64,000 nucleotides of DNA from an uncultured Porphyromonadaceae bacterium. Lineage in GTDB: Bacteria; Bacteroidota; Bacteroidia; Bacteroidales; Muribaculaceae. This document shows positions 26,367 to 35,651 of this stretch, piece by piece. Under the pieces are notes generated by a model. It did not search any database. It was not told the DNA's origin and saw only the letters and a list, made by a program, of their open reading frames with translations. The DNA lies in assembly GCA_905202215.1 (NCBI GenBank), contig CAJKRG010000010.1, forward strand, positions 1 to 64,000, in the 5' to 3' direction. The position numbers and the translations under genes are program-made. Position 1 is the first letter of the stretch. Each line of letters opens with the position of its first letter.

Positions 26367-29354
26367 TTACCTTTCGAGAGCCTGATATACGTAGCGGAAC
26401 AGACGCGGGCGGATATTAAGCTTGTTGAAAGCGGCATTGTCGCGGGTCGGATCCACACGATTGGTCAGGAAAACAAATATAAGTTCTTCCTTAGGATCAA
26501 CCCAAAAAACCGTTCCTGTAAAGCCGAGATGACCATAAACCTCCGGTGAAGCCTCATCGCATGTCGGAGAATACTCTGGATTTTCGGTGTCGGGTTTGTC
26601 GAAGCCGAGACCACGTCGGCATGTCGGACTTTTTGCAGTGGTGAAAAGCTCTACGGTCTCGGGCGAAAGTACGCGGGCATCACCATAAGTGCCTCCATTG
26701 AGCCACATCTGGCATATCTTGGCTATATCGTCGGCATTTGCAAAAAGACCGGCATTACCCTGTACACCGCCCGAAAAGTTAGCCATCTCGTCATGGACAT
26801 AGCCGTGTACCTTCTGTTTACGCATGAACGTATCGTATTCTGTAGGCGCTATCTCGCTCTTGGCAAATCGCTCTGCAGGCCGATAGCCGGTACGGTAGGC
26901 TCCGAGTGGCCCGAATATGTTCTCTTCCACATATTCCTGATGCGGCCGCCCTGTCCGGCGCTGTTCTATATCCATGAGGAGCGCGAAATTAAGGCACGAA
27001 TAATTATAGTCTTTTTTAGTCCGGAGCGGTATATTGTATATCCGGGACATCACGGTGTCGTAGGCGGCACGACCTGTAAAGATGCCCTTGGAAGCTTCCA
27101 CGGGAAAGTCATCGCTTTTTACACGGCTTATGATATCGGAGCGCATGCGGGCCCGGCTGTGTCCATAAGCGTTTCGCTGTATCTTGATGGAATGATTCTT
27201 GTCAGGACGCCGCGTGATAAGCCGTCCCTTATACGTCAACGTATCGAACATCAGATCGAACATATTGAGCGCCGCAGGCATGCCGGTCTCATGGTAAAGG
27301 AGTTCACGCACTGTGATCTCGCGCTTGGCCGAATCGGTAATATCAGGAATAAGATCGCCGAGACGGTCATCGAGGGTGATGAGCTTTTCGTCGTATGCCT
27401 TCATTATGCCGGGAAGCGTACCTGTCGCTTTAGACACCGAAGCAAGGTCGTAGACAGTGAGAGGAGTCACAGCTTTGGCTTCGGGAGTCCCCGTAATCCT
27501 GCCGAATGATTTGTCGTATATTATATTGCCATGCCGTGCAACAAGAACTTGACAACCGGGAAAAGCCTTTGTCCTGAGACATTCCTTGACCAGGGCATCG
27601 ATACTGTCGGAAAGCACGGGATTCAGACCTTCGGCAACCGGCGATGTAAAACCGAGACGAGTTTTAGGAAGATCAATTCCCGCACCGATTCCGGCAACGC
27701 CGGCAATATTGACTGGCAGCCGTCCGTCGACAGCAATACCGCCGAACACAGCTTCCGCAGCACTCTCACGGGCAACAGGGATGTCATCGTAGGCAAGCAC
27801 CATGGCGGCAAGTTTCTGAAGCGAAGCTCCGAATTTACGGATCTTGAACGGGCTGACCATGAAAACACCGACAACGGATTTCTGTCCGGCCGTCAACTGC
27901 GCAAGGGCTTGACGGGCAGCCGCATCATCGGAAAATACGGCGGCAATCACTACATCGCCTTTCTCAATTCGGGCAAGAGACGCCGCAGAAAATGCCTCAC
28001 CCGAAGTAAAGTAATCAACAGTGCGTGCATAGCGTGAACAGGTCGCGGCAAATTCATTGTCTTTGGAGGCCCCTATGCTCACTACTGAGAAAGTACGGTC
28101 AGCGAGTTTTCCAAGCGGAAGTATATTGTCATCATTTTTTGTGACTGTGATCGAGGCGGCAGCAAGTTTCTTGACCAAAGCCAATGCTTCGGGGCTGTTA
28201 AGTTCCCGGGCAATGGCAGCATAGTCGGTACCGAGTGGCTTATAATCGTCAAGACCGAGATAATATTTATATCGGAGCACACGCTTGCAGCGGTCTTCGA
28301 CCACCGAAGCCGGGATAGAGCCGTCGGCAAGGCCTGTCTCTATGGCTTTTATGGCACCTCCTACATTCTCCGGACACAGAAGCACATCGGCTCCGGCCAG
28401 AAGTGCGGCCACACAATTATTGCGGCCCGCAGGATCTACCGCGCCTTTCATGCCGAGAGCATCGGTATAAATCAGTCCTTCGAATCCCATATTCCTGCGA
28501 AGCAGATCTGTAGTCATAAGACGTGAAAGAGAAGCCGGGCTTTCCGACGGGTCAAGAGCCGGTACAATGATATGACCGGTCATGATGCCCGAACAGCCCG
28601 CATCTATAAATGAACTGAATGGCACCAGATCGATATCGTCGAGACGCTGGCGGTTATGATCAACCCTTGTAAGCGATTTATGCGAATCTGTTCCGGTATC
28701 GCCATGGCCCGGAAAATGCTTCGATACAGCCTGTACGCCGGCGTCTTCCATACCGAGCGAGTATGCCACGGTCGCTTCAGCGACACGCGCCGGATCTTCG
28801 CCAAACGACCGCGAACCGATAACAGGATTGGCCGGATTGGAATTGACATCGGCATCGGGAGCGAAATCGGCCTGAATGCCGAGCAGACGGCATTCGCGTG
28901 CAACTTCCTTGCCATAGTCATAAAGCAGACGTTTGTTTTTAATGGCCCCGAGCGCTATATTCTTCGGGAAACGGGGAGTTCCGGCCACACGCATGGATAC
29001 ACCCCACTCCCCGTCAACCGTCATAAGCACGGGTACAAGGGCCTCTCTTTGGGCAAAATCAGCCAAAGAGACAAACTGCTCTATATTCCCTTCGGTAAAG
29101 AGCAGACCACCGACGCCCTCAGTCTTGGCCAGACGTGTTATAGCGGCACGAGAGTTGACGCCCTGTGTGGGTACGACCTTGCAGCACATCAGCTGCGCTA
29201 CACGCTGACGTTCTGTCAGCGTGGCATATACGGAATCGGCCCAACGGGCAGCTTCGGCCTCCCGGCCTTTTTCAAGATTGGGACGCACGGCTCCGGCCCC
29301 AATACCGGCCGTCAGCATGACAGCGGCGGCGAAATATTTAAGATAATTGTGCAT
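26367..29354 (-). CDS. NagZ-like GH3 glycosidase fused to a beta-lactamase-fold hydrolase
   Basis: 995 residues, exported (signal peptide MHNYLKYFAAAVMLTAGIGAGA). Residues about 30-560 are a two-domain GH3 unit: VDGEWGVSMR, the NagZ-type acid/base loop KHFPGHGDTGTDSH (212-225) and the nucleophile in YTDALGM (Asp298), pointing to beta-N-acetylglucosaminidase. After a linker, residues about 585-990 form a serine beta-lactamase/CubicO domain with SVSK (639-642); the second motif reads YSC (785-787) where YxN is usual, and HLGFTG provides the third box. Such fusions are common in Bacteroidetes and are thought to process muropeptides. The gene starts 8 bases after the 5'-nucleotidase stop. The 13-codon upstream extension is rejected because it precedes the signal peptide. 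Confidence 0.9.
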   Translation of the reverse strand: MHNYLKYFAAAVMLTAGIGAGAVRPNLEKGREAEAARWADSVYATLTERQRVAQLMCCKVVPTQGVNSRAAITRLAKTEGVGGLLFTEGNIEQFVSLADFAQREALVPVLMTVDGEWGVSMRVAGTPRFPKNIALGAIKNKRLLYDYGKEVARECRLLGIQADFAPDADVNSNPANPVIGSRSFGEDPARVAEATVAYSLGMEDAGVQAVSKHFPGHGDTGTDSHKSLTRVDHNRQRLDDIDLVPFSSFIDAGCSGIMTGHIIVPALDPSESPASLSRLMTTDLLRRNMGFEGLIYTDALGMKGAVDPAGRNNCVAALLAGADVLLCPENVGGAIKAIETGLADGSIPASVVEDRCKRVLRYKYYLGLDDYKPLGTDYAAIARELNSPEALALVKKLAAASITVTKNDDNILPLGKLADRTFSVVSIGASKDNEFAATCSRYARTVDYFTSGEAFSAASLARIEKGDVVIAAVFSDDAAARQALAQLTAGQKSVVGVFMVSPFKIRKFGASLQKLAAMVLAYDDIPVARESAAEAVFGGIAVDGRLPVNIAGVAGIGAGIDLPKTRLGFTSPVAEGLNPVLSDSIDALVKECLRTKAFPGCQVLVARHGNIIYDKSFGRITGTPEAKAVTPLTVYDLASVSKATGTLPGIMKAYDEKLITLDDRLGDLIPDITDSAKREITVRELLYHETGMPAALNMFDLMFDTLTYKGRLITRRPDKNHSIKIQRNAYGHSRARMRSDIISRVKSDDFPVEASKGIFTGRAAYDTVMSRIYNIPLRTKKDYNYSCLNFALLMDIEQRRTGRPHQEYVEENIFGPLGAYRTGYRPAERFAKSEIAPTEYDTFMRKQKVHGYVHDEMANFSGGVQGNAGLFANADDIAKICQMWLNGGTYGDARVLSPETVELFTTAKSPTCRRGLGFDKPDTENPEYSPTCDEASPEVYGHLGFTGTVFWVDPKEELIFVFLTNRVDPTRDNAAFNKLNIRPRLFRYVYQALER

Positions 29355-29362
29355 GATCGGTA

Positions 29363-30934
29363 TTATTTGGTTGTTGCAGGCGCTATAGACCACCGGTTGC
29401 CCGTTTCTCCGGAAAGAGTTTTGTTCCTGCCTTTTCCTTCGGTAAGATAATAAAGCAGATCGTCAAATACAGCATTGGGGCTTTCCTTGACAAGAGAACC
29501 CTTGGTGAGACCTCTCATATAATCTCCACCCTTGGCAAGATAGTCGATGGTGGCGACGCGGTAGGTTCTGGTGTCGTCAAGAGGTTTTCCTGAAATCAGG
29601 ATATCGCGTGCGGCATAGTTCTCACGGCCTCCGATTGTGTCGTAAGTGACCTTCACATTGCGGCTCACGCCATTCCCGTCGGTCTTTGCCATGACATCGA
29701 AAACGCAGCGGAGATCCGAGCCTTTCACATCGATGACAGTGACATAATTCCGGAAAGGAAGTATGTTGATGATCTGGCCCTTCGAAAATTTACCGGCCGG
29801 CAATCCGTCGCGCAGACCGCCTTTGTTGGCTATCGAGAGATCTACTCCGGGAACCATTTCAGAACCGCGATCGAACACCCAGTCGGTAAAGAAATTAAGA
29901 AGTTCCGGATCAGTGTTTTTAAGTTCTCTGTCGGTCGTGCCGACCCATAAAGTCATAAGCGAATCGACTCCGTGCTTGTATTTTCCTATAGTGGCCTGAA
30001 GAACCGGATCGATCTTTCCGTCATAACGGCCATCTATGTCTATGAGTTCGTAGCGGGGACGACCGCCCAGCCCGAGGCTGTCGAGATTGATTTCTATCTT
30101 GCCGAGTTTACGTCCGGCCTTACCGGTCTGAACCACAAGCACCTCTTCACCGTCAAGATTCTTCAGCCGGCTGCGGGCTGCTCCCTGCTCGGTCTTGGGA
30201 TCGATCACATCATGTGAATGCCCACCGATAATCACATCAATATTACGCGAGTTTACGGCAAGTGCCGAGTCTCCGACAAGCGGACTCGGATTATAACCTA
30301 TATGACTTATTGCTATAACTGCGTCCACGCCTTCTTCTTTTTTAAGTTTCTCGGCCATCAGATTGGCGGTAGCGATTATAGGTTCGAATTTCAATCCGTC
30401 GTAGTTCCCTTTTGTGATAATTCCTTCGGGGTCGAGATTGATTCCGATCAGACCGATTTTTTTACCTCCGTATTCTTTTATGGAGTATGGCCGGAACATA
30501 CCGGCGAGCGGAGTTTCGTCAAGATCATAGTTCGACGACAGTTTTTCGGCGTCAGAAAGTCTGAGCATTGCCGCAAGTGAGTCTATGCCATTGTCAAACT
30601 CATGATTACCCAATATGCGCTCCTCCACACCAAGTATATTCATTATCTCCTGCTCTACCTCGCCCCCGTAAAGATAGAAATAGAGAGTACCCTGAACAGC
30701 GTCGCCGGCATCAACGAGCAACACATTCTTTTCTGCTGCCCGGATGCTGTCGATCACCGCCTTACGACGCATTACTCCGCCAATATCCTTGCTGTCGGGT
30801 TCTATCTGCGAATGAGTGTCGTTCGTATGAAGTATCACCAGAGTGTTAGGCTCCGCATCTTTTTTGCATGATACAAAAGGCAAAGCCAGAGAAATCGATA
30901 CCAAAGCGGCCGCAGCCGCACCAATAAATTTCAT
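29363..30934 (-). CDS. 5'-nucleotidase / metallophosphatase lipoprotein
   Basis: 523 residues. Lipoprotein signal ending PFVSC (Cys23), so envelope-anchored. The N-terminal calcineurin-like metallophosphatase shows LHTNDTHSQIEP, DAGDAVQGTLYF, LGNHEFDNG and GGHSHD, which supply the two-metal site. The C-terminal 5'-nucleotidase domain (about residues 330-500) has LSIANKGGLRDGLPAGKFSKGQIINILPFRN and a late YRVATIDYLAKGGD. In Bacteroides the two domains are often separate genes; here they are one chain. Dephosphorylates extracellular nucleotides for salvage; exact substrate unknown. First gene of an operon with the GH3 fusion. Confidence 0.92.
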   Translation of the reverse strand: MKFIGAAAAALVSISLALPFVSCKKDAEPNTLVILHTNDTHSQIEPDSKDIGGVMRRKAVIDSIRAAEKNVLLVDAGDAVQGTLYFYLYGGEVEQEIMNILGVEERILGNHEFDNGIDSLAAMLRLSDAEKLSSNYDLDETPLAGMFRPYSIKEYGGKKIGLIGINLDPEGIITKGNYDGLKFEPIIATANLMAEKLKKEEGVDAVIAISHIGYNPSPLVGDSALAVNSRNIDVIIGGHSHDVIDPKTEQGAARSRLKNLDGEEVLVVQTGKAGRKLGKIEINLDSLGLGGRPRYELIDIDGRYDGKIDPVLQATIGKYKHGVDSLMTLWVGTTDRELKNTDPELLNFFTDWVFDRGSEMVPGVDLSIANKGGLRDGLPAGKFSKGQIINILPFRNYVTVIDVKGSDLRCVFDVMAKTDGNGVSRNVKVTYDTIGGRENYAARDILISGKPLDDTRTYRVATIDYLAKGGDYMRGLTKGSLVKESPNAVFDDLLYYLTEGKGRNKTLSGETGNRWSIAPATTK

Positions 30935-30964
30935 ATATTATTATAGCTGTTTATTCCTGTCCGA

Positions 30965-30995
30965 CAAATATAGACTAAATCTTCTTAAATTGCAA
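30965..30995 (-). promoter_or_regulatory. Promoter of the 5'-nucleotidase/GH3 operon
   Basis: Minus strand: TTG (30993-30995), 20-base spacer, TATATTTG (30965-30972). Start codon about 30 bases downstream. Confidence 0.65.
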
Positions 30996-31060
30996 CAATA
31001 ATCACTGCTACAAAATGCCGCTTTTGTCATTTTTGAAAATAAAAATATCATTATTGAAAA

Positions 31061-31089
31061 TTGAAACTGTCGCTTCTTATATAACTTTG
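31061..31089 (+). promoter_or_regulatory. Promoter of the GH106-like operon
   Basis: TTG (31061-31063), 18-base spacer, TAACTTTG (31082-31089); start codon at 31122. Divergent from the 5'-nucleotidase promoter. Confidence 0.65.
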
Positions 31090-31121
31090 TACAATAAACC
31101 AATAAGCTGGAAATCTATCAG

Positions 31122-34100
31122 ATGAGAAACATATGTACGACATTGCTGGCCGCCACTGCGATATTGTATGGCACCTCCACCATCCAGGCGAAAGAACAGT
31201 CGCGTGAGATGAACTTTGAAAAAGAGAGCCGATCGTTTGCAGACCCTGGGAAAAATTACCGCCCGGCCCCGCTATGGGTATGGAATACCAGTGTGACGAC
31301 CGAAGATATCGACCGCATGCTTAAAGATATGAAAGACGGCGGTTTCGGAGGCGCATTCATACATCCCCGTCCCGGCATGATAACCGACTACCTTTCGGAC
31401 GACTGGTTCAGGTTATACCGATACAGCGTCGAAAAAGGCAAAGAACTCGGTCTCGACATATGGATATATGATGAATTCTCATATCCGAGCGGCTTTGCCG
31501 GCGGTCATGTACCTGCTGAAATGCCGGAATCTTACAATCAGGGGCAAGGCCTTGCATTCGAAAAGGCGTCGGTTCTTCCCGCCAATGCCACAGACTTTTT
31601 TCTCTGTCTTAAAAAAGAAGGCAATACCTTCAGAGCAATAAACGGCGAGCTCGAGAAATATACCGATGTCCCCGGCGAATACTACCTTTATAAAAAGACA
31701 TATTACGGCCGTAGCGACTGGCATGGCGGATTTTCATATGTCGACCTGCTTTATCCCGGCGTTACCGAAAAATTTATCGATGTAACCATGAACGGCTATG
31801 AAAGAACGTTCGGAAAAGAACTCGGTACCGTCATAAAGGGACTTTTCTCCGACGAACCCAACATAGGCAATATACAAGGTATCCGGTGGACTCCCGATTT
31901 TTTCGATATTTTCGAGAAACAATGGGGCTACGATCTGCGCGCATATCTGCCTCTCCTCGTCGAAGAAAGCGGCGATTGGAAACGCGTACGTCACAATTAT
32001 ATGGAAACTCTAACGCAGCTGTTCATCGACCGATGGTCGAAACCGATGTCCGCCTACTGCGAAAAGAAGAATCTTAAATGGACCGGACACTACTGGGAAC
32101 ACGGCTGGCCAAGCGTAGCCGACGGCGGCGACAACATGGCTATGTACGCATGGCATCAGATGCCTGCCGTCGACATGCTCTTCAACCAGTATAACGACGC
32201 TCATCCTCAGGCACAGTTCGGCAACGCACGCGCAGTCAAGGAACTCAGCAGCGTCGCCAATCAGATGGGATATGTGCGGACTCTTAGCGAGACCTACGGC
32301 GGAGGAGGCTGGGATGAGTCTTTTGAAGACTTCAAACGCCTCGGAGACTGGGAATATGCCCTTGGCGTCAATTTCATGAACCAGCATCTGGCGCATATGA
32401 CCATTGTGGGTGCACGCAAGTACGACTATCCTCCTGTGTTCACTCCTCTGTCACCATGGTGGAACAATTACAAGACCCAGAATGATTATTTCGGACGCCT
32501 GTCGCTGGTCCTCAGCGGAGGAGAACAACTCAACGACGTTCTTGTCATCGAACCCACAACATCGGCATGGATGTATTTCTCCTATGTCAGCTCCAATCCC
32601 CGCATGATGGATATAGGCTTCGCTTTTCAGAATTTCGTTACCGAACTTGAAAAGAACCAGGCCGAATACGATCTTGGCTCCGAAAATATCATCAAGGACA
32701 GGGCAAGAGTCACAGGAAAACTTTTTACTGTCGGTAAACGGTCGTATAAGACAGTCGTGATTCCACCCGGCGTCGAAAATCTCAACGGTACAACATTTGC
32801 CTTACTGAAAAAATTCGTGCAAAACGGCGGAAATCTTGTAATGTTCTCCACGCCGGGTCTTATCGATGGTAAAGAAAATGCAGAAGCCTCCGATTTCTTC
32901 AAAGACGACACAAAAGCGACATCCTGTACGGAACTTTCGGCAAAGATCATAAAAAAAATATTCGCAAACGACAAAATCGATTTCACACTTACTGCAGGCA
33001 ATGATCTCTACCATCACCGACGAGACTATAAGGACGGGCAGCTTGTATTCCTGTCAAACGCGTCGCTCACAGACAGCGCTGTCGGCCAAATCTCTCTGGA
33101 AGGACAGAGCCTTGTGGAACTGGATGCAATGTCAGGCATCATACATAAATATCCGTCAACAGCCGCAAACGGATACGTCAGAGCCGACTTCACTTTGCCT
33201 CCAGCCGGAAGTCTTGTGCTTTTCGCATCTAAAAAAACAAAAAATCTACCCGCATTCAAGCCCAAGGAAAGGCTTGAAGGAGGAGACATGCTGACTCCGG
33301 AAACACCTCTCGAAGTAAAACGTCTGAAAGACAACGCCCTCACTCTTGACTTTTGCGACCTCACGATCGACGGCAAGACCCAACGAAATCTGTACACGGT
33401 CGAAGCATGCAATAAGCTTTATCAACACTATGGTATGCCCGATCCATGGAATTCCGCAATTCAATACCGCCAGAATGTAGTGGAGCGCGATACATTCAAG
33501 ACCGGCGATATAAAAGTGGAATATAAATTCGTCTGCACCGGAGATATAGACCGCAACACGCTGAAACTCATAGCCGAGCAGCCCGAAATATGGAAAGTCG
33601 AGATAAACGGCATCCCAGTCATAAGCGAGGGTGAATCATTTCTTGACAGCCGTTTCGGCACCTATGCCATCGGCAGATATGTAAAGGAAGGCGTAAACAC
33701 AATATGCCTCGGTGTAAAACCGATGAGTATATATGCCGAAATTGCTCCAGTATATGTCACGGGCTCCTTTACCCTCGAAGCGGCTTCCCACGGCTGGATT
33801 ATGGTGCCCGACCGGAATCCTGTGCCCGGAAGCTGGAAAGAACAGGGTCTGCCATGCTATTCATGGGATATGGCCTATAGCCATACCTATAACATAAGCA
33901 ACCCTAAAAAGACACATTACCTTCGTCTGGGCCAATGGAACGGTACGGTTGCCGAAGTATTTGTGAACGGCAGCAAAGCCGGAGTGGCGGCATATCAGCC
34001 GTACACATTCAATCTCACACCTTATCTCAAAAAAGGACATAACGACATCGAAGTACGCGTTATCGGCAGCCTCCACAATCTTTTCGGCCCACACTACAGC

Positions 34101-34220
34101 TCAGACCGTGGCATAAACGGCCCCTGGCACTGGAACGGCGTACAGCAGCAGGCCCCGGGCAGCGATTATAATCTCGAAAACTATGGACTCATGGAGGATT
34201 TCTCCGTATTTACAAAATAA
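31122..34220 (+). CDS. Secreted GH106-like glycosyl hydrolase
   Basis: 1032 residues with a signal peptide (about 1-24, ending STIQAKEQ). The N-terminal catalytic barrel begins APLWVWNTSVTTEDIDRMLKDMKDGGFGGAFIHPRPGM and contains WIYDEFSYPSGFAGG and GLFSDEPNIG, a layout typical of GH106 alpha-L-rhamnosidase relatives and jelly-roll glycosylhydrolase-like proteins. The C-terminal third holds galactose-binding-type beta-sandwiches (about 850-1020, LRLGQWNGTVAEVFVNGSKAGV). Acidic residues in LFSDEP are catalytic candidates. The substrate is unknown; a branched plant or host glycan is plausible. First gene of a three-gene operon; no SusC/SusD pair is near, which is unusual for a glycan-use locus. 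Confidence 0.85.
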   Translation: MRNICTTLLAATAILYGTSTIQAKEQSREMNFEKESRSFADPGKNYRPAPLWVWNTSVTTEDIDRMLKDMKDGGFGGAFIHPRPGMITDYLSDDWFRLYRYSVEKGKELGLDIWIYDEFSYPSGFAGGHVPAEMPESYNQGQGLAFEKASVLPANATDFFLCLKKEGNTFRAINGELEKYTDVPGEYYLYKKTYYGRSDWHGGFSYVDLLYPGVTEKFIDVTMNGYERTFGKELGTVIKGLFSDEPNIGNIQGIRWTPDFFDIFEKQWGYDLRAYLPLLVEESGDWKRVRHNYMETLTQLFIDRWSKPMSAYCEKKNLKWTGHYWEHGWPSVADGGDNMAMYAWHQMPAVDMLFNQYNDAHPQAQFGNARAVKELSSVANQMGYVRTLSETYGGGGWDESFEDFKRLGDWEYALGVNFMNQHLAHMTIVGARKYDYPPVFTPLSPWWNNYKTQNDYFGRLSLVLSGGEQLNDVLVIEPTTSAWMYFSYVSSNPRMMDIGFAFQNFVTELEKNQAEYDLGSENIIKDRARVTGKLFTVGKRSYKTVVIPPGVENLNGTTFALLKKFVQNGGNLVMFSTPGLIDGKENAEASDFFKDDTKATSCTELSAKIIKKIFANDKIDFTLTAGNDLYHHRRDYKDGQLVFLSNASLTDSAVGQISLEGQSLVELDAMSGIIHKYPSTAANGYVRADFTLPPAGSLVLFASKKTKNLPAFKPKERLEGGDMLTPETPLEVKRLKDNALTLDFCDLTIDGKTQRNLYTVEACNKLYQHYGMPDPWNSAIQYRQNVVERDTFKTGDIKVEYKFVCTGDIDRNTLKLIAEQPEIWKVEINGIPVISEGESFLDSRFGTYAIGRYVKEGVNTICLGVKPMSIYAEIAPVYVTGSFTLEAASHGWIMVPDRNPVPGSWKEQGLPCYSWDMAYSHTYNISNPKKTHYLRLGQWNGTVAEVFVNGSKAGVAAYQPYTFNLTPYLKKGHNDIEVRVIGSLHNLFGPHYSSDRGINGPWHWNGVQQQAPGSDYNLENYGLMEDFSVFTK

Positions 34221-34226
34221 TCTGAT

Positions 34227-35651
34227 ATGGACAAGATAAAAGCCGGCCTCATGGCTGTCGGTCTCGATACTTACTGGCAGCAATTCGACGGACTCCTCGA
34301 ACGTCTCATTGGCTACAACAATACCATAAAAGAACGCATGGAAGCCTTCGGCAATGTAGAAGTGGCTGACGCCGGCATGGTCGACGGAGTGGAAAAAGCC
34401 AATGATGCCGTAGACATGATGAAACGCTCCGATATCGACATACTCTTTATCTTCGTATCGACCTACGCGCTGTCATCAACTATCGTGCCGATAGCTACAC
34501 GGCTCAACGTTCCCGTGGTGCTGCTCAATCTCCAGCCTACACCCGCAATTGACTATGAATTTCTCAACTCGCTTGGAGACCGCGGAGCGATGACAGGCGA
34601 ATGGCTCGCCAACTGCCAGGCATGTTCGGTGCCGGAATTCTGTGCTGTGTTCAACCGCGCCGATGTGCGTTATGATATCGTGTCGGGTTTTCTTGATGAC
34701 AATGAGGCATGGCGCGAAATCAACGAATGGCTTCGGGCAGCCTATGTGGTACGGGGGATGCATCGCAATCGTATGGGGCTTCTCGGCAACTACTATGGCG
34801 GCATGGTCGATGTATACTCCGATCTGAGACTGCACTGCACCACTTTCGGCACACATATCGAAATAATGGAAATGAGCGAACTGGCCGCTCTTCGCCGTGC
34901 GGTAACAGCTTCGGAAACAGCAGCTAAAATCGAAGAATTCGGCCGTATTTTCGACATAGACTCCGACTGTACTGCCGATGAGATCGAACGCGCAGCCAGG
35001 ACTTCTGTCGCACTTGACCGCCTTGTCGCCGCCCACGGCCTCGGCTCTATGGCTTATTATTACTCGGGATCATCCGATCCTGAATACGAAAATATTGTCA
35101 CCTCCCTTATTGCCGGAAACACCATCCTTACAGGTAAAAATATTCCCGTTGCCGGCGAATATGAAGTCAAAAACGTGCAGGCCATGAAAATAATGTCGTT
35201 GCTTGGCGCCGGAGGTTGTTTTTCGGAATTCTATGCCGTAGACTATGCCGACGACATAGTGATGCTCGGTCACGACGGCCCCGCACATTTCATGCTCGCA
35301 GACGACCGCACACGTCTCGTCCCCCTGCCCGTCTACCACGGCAAACCAGGCAAAGGCCTGTCTATACAGATGACCGTAAAACATGGTCCGGTGACACTTC
35401 TTTCCGTCATAGAGGGCAAAGACGGCATATCGCTTCTGATCGCTGAAGGTGAGTCTGTGAAAGGCCCGATACTCAATATCGGAAATATCAACAGCCGCTA
35501 CCGCTTCGATGTACCGGCAAAAGAATTCATACGTCGCTGGAGCATGGCCGGACCATCACATCACTGCGCCATCGGAACCGGCCATATCGCCTCTGTAATC
35601 AGAAAATACGCCTTCCTGATCGGTATAAATGTAACCGAAATCAAACCATGA
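34227..35651 (+). CDS. L-arabinose/L-fucose isomerase family protein
   Basis: 474 residues, cytoplasmic, no signal peptide. The N-terminal half is the sugar-isomerase Rossmann-like region (DILFIFVSTYALSSTIVPIATRLNVPVVLLNLQPTP). Positions that match the metal and substrate residues of E. coli AraA (E306, E333, H350, H450) appear filled: Glu311/313 in GEYEVKN, Glu334 in CFSEFY, His349 in LGHDGP and His445/446 in GPSHHC. This suggests an active, Mn-dependent ketose/aldose isomerase, but sequence is far from true AraA and the sugar is unknown. It sits between two secreted GH106-like glycosidases (6-base gap, then 4-base overlap), so the sugar is likely one they release. Confidence 0.75.
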   Translation: MDKIKAGLMAVGLDTYWQQFDGLLERLIGYNNTIKERMEAFGNVEVADAGMVDGVEKANDAVDMMKRSDIDILFIFVSTYALSSTIVPIATRLNVPVVLLNLQPTPAIDYEFLNSLGDRGAMTGEWLANCQACSVPEFCAVFNRADVRYDIVSGFLDDNEAWREINEWLRAAYVVRGMHRNRMGLLGNYYGGMVDVYSDLRLHCTTFGTHIEIMEMSELAALRRAVTASETAAKIEEFGRIFDIDSDCTADEIERAARTSVALDRLVAAHGLGSMAYYYSGSSDPEYENIVTSLIAGNTILTGKNIPVAGEYEVKNVQAMKIMSLLGAGGCFSEFYAVDYADDIVMLGHDGPAHFMLADDRTRLVPLPVYHGKPGKGLSIQMTVKHGPVTLLSVIEGKDGISLLIAEGESVKGPILNIGNINSRYRFDVPAKEFIRRWSMAGPSHHCAIGTGHIASVIRKYAFLIGINVTEIKP

